NCBI GenBank assembly: GCA_964408435.1
Contig: CAYOZL010000084.1
Coordinates: forward strand, 1 to 6,540
DNA length: 6,540 nucleotides
Source of the DNA: CAYOZL01 sp964408435
Lineage (GTDB): Bacteria > Bdellovibrionota_C > UBA2361 > SZUA-149 > CAYOZL01
Direction: 5' to 3'
Of this stretch, positions 6,090-6,540 are shown one piece after another. Below the pieces are notes generated by a model that was given only the letters and a program-made list of their open reading frames with translations, searched no databases and was not told the origin of the DNA. How positions within the stretch are numbered: the first letter of the stretch is position 1; each line of letters begins with the position of its first letter. Made by a program: the position numbers and the translations under genes.

Positions 6090-6540
6090 TTACTCTTTAA
6101 GAGAGATATAAAACTGCCTAAAGTTTCCTATTTGTTTGACTCTTACGGAATGTAGGTCGTCGATTTTCCAGTCGTTTTTTCCGGAACCATTAAGAACAAG
6201 AGACGAGCTTTTTCTATGAGCCGCACCGGTGTAGATAATTTCGATGTCGTTGGTTTGCTCATGCACAACAGTAACCCTCATCTCCCCTAAAATATTTGCT
6301 CCAACTTGATTGTGCTGGTCGACGATAGTAAGCGACTTCATCTTTGCTCTAATTCCTACTATCACATTGGTTCCCATTCCTGTTTCAATATCGCTAGCGA
6401 GTAGAAATCGTAGCTCTTCTTGAATCACAGCTTCAAGCCGGATGTTCAAAGAGCAAGCAGCAGCAAGCCAAGAGTAGTGGATTAATAAACCAGCTCGTGC
6501 AGGGCATTCGCTTTCTATCTGAGCAAATCCAAGTTTCTTT
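6090..6540 (-). CDS. Unrecognised beta-rich protein, C-terminal 150 codons (cut by right edge)
   Basis: The frame ending at the TAA at 6092-6090 is open all the way to the right edge. Upstream of the TTG at 6449 another 30 codons follow without a stop (reading KKLGFAQIESECPARAGLL and onward), so that TTG is probably internal and the real start lies outside the window. The visible 149 residues begin with a segment rich in Ala, Cys and Leu (IHYSWLAAACSL). The second half alternates hydrophobic and polar residues like beta strands (NVIVGIRAKMKSLTIVDQ, EMRVTVVHEQTNDIEIIYTG) and ends with KQIGNFRQFYISLKE. No catalytic motif, signal peptide or known domain is recognisable to me. GC is about 43% over 6121-6540 (180 of 420 bases by hand count), higher than in the left block. 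It converges on mnmG, so it belongs to a different transcription unit. Confidence 0.75.
   Translation of the reverse strand, partial: KKLGFAQIESECPARAGLLIHYSWLAAACSLNIRLEAVIQEELRFLLASDIETGMGTNVIVGIRAKMKSLTIVDQHNQVGANILGEMRVTVVHEQTNDIEIIYTGAAHRKSSSLVLNGSGKNDWKIDDLHSVRVKQIGNFRQFYISLKE

Overview
The window is an AT-rich stretch of bacterial chromosome carrying six genes, two of them cut by the window edges. Four lie on the minus strand in positions 1-3988. A complete mnmG runs rightward at 4170-6035. A sixth gene enters leftward from the right edge and converges on mnmG. The sequence shows no transposase, integrase, CRISPR array, tRNA or rRNA. A low-GC proteobacterium fits best. The DUF2868/DUF3482 gene pair is a proteobacterial signature, and the MnmG wording (for example the IDDTGIQFR and LNTSKGPAVRSSRAQADR stretches) reminds me of deltaproteobacterial or Bdellovibrionota-like versions. 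That placement is from memory and is weak.

Left block (1-3988, minus strand, read right to left). First comes a membrane-anchored SLT-type lytic transglycosylase that starts at TTG (3988-3188). An 80-bp gap with a potential nested RNA hairpin follows. Next is a four-helix membrane protein of the DUF2868 family (3107-1704), then a GTPase/DUF3482 protein (best start 1714, stop 299) whose start overlaps the end of the DUF2868 gene by 11 bp. After 34 bp an unrecognised protein begins (264 to beyond position 1). The overlap, shared strand and known family pairing argue strongly that the DUF2868 and DUF3482 proteins are translationally coupled partners, probably a membrane-bound GTPase module of unknown function. 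The cell-wall hydrolase upstream makes a role at the envelope possible but unproven.

The divergent intergenic region (3989-4169) separates the transglycosylase from mnmG and must hold promoters for both; only the mnmG candidate is reasonably convincing. MnmG is the FAD enzyme that, with MnmE, modifies the wobble uridine of several tRNAs. Here it is full length with all key motifs, but rsmG, parA/parB and mnmE are not next to it.

Right block (6036-6540): a 54-bp convergent gap with a short repeated palindrome, then an unrecognised beta-rich protein whose reading frame stays open to the window edge. Its start is therefore outside the window, and its GC content is clearly higher than that of the leftmost genes.

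Nothing here is demonstrably a new system. The most interesting unsolved item is the DUF2868-DUF3482 membrane GTPase pair with its structured leader and adjacent transglycosylase.
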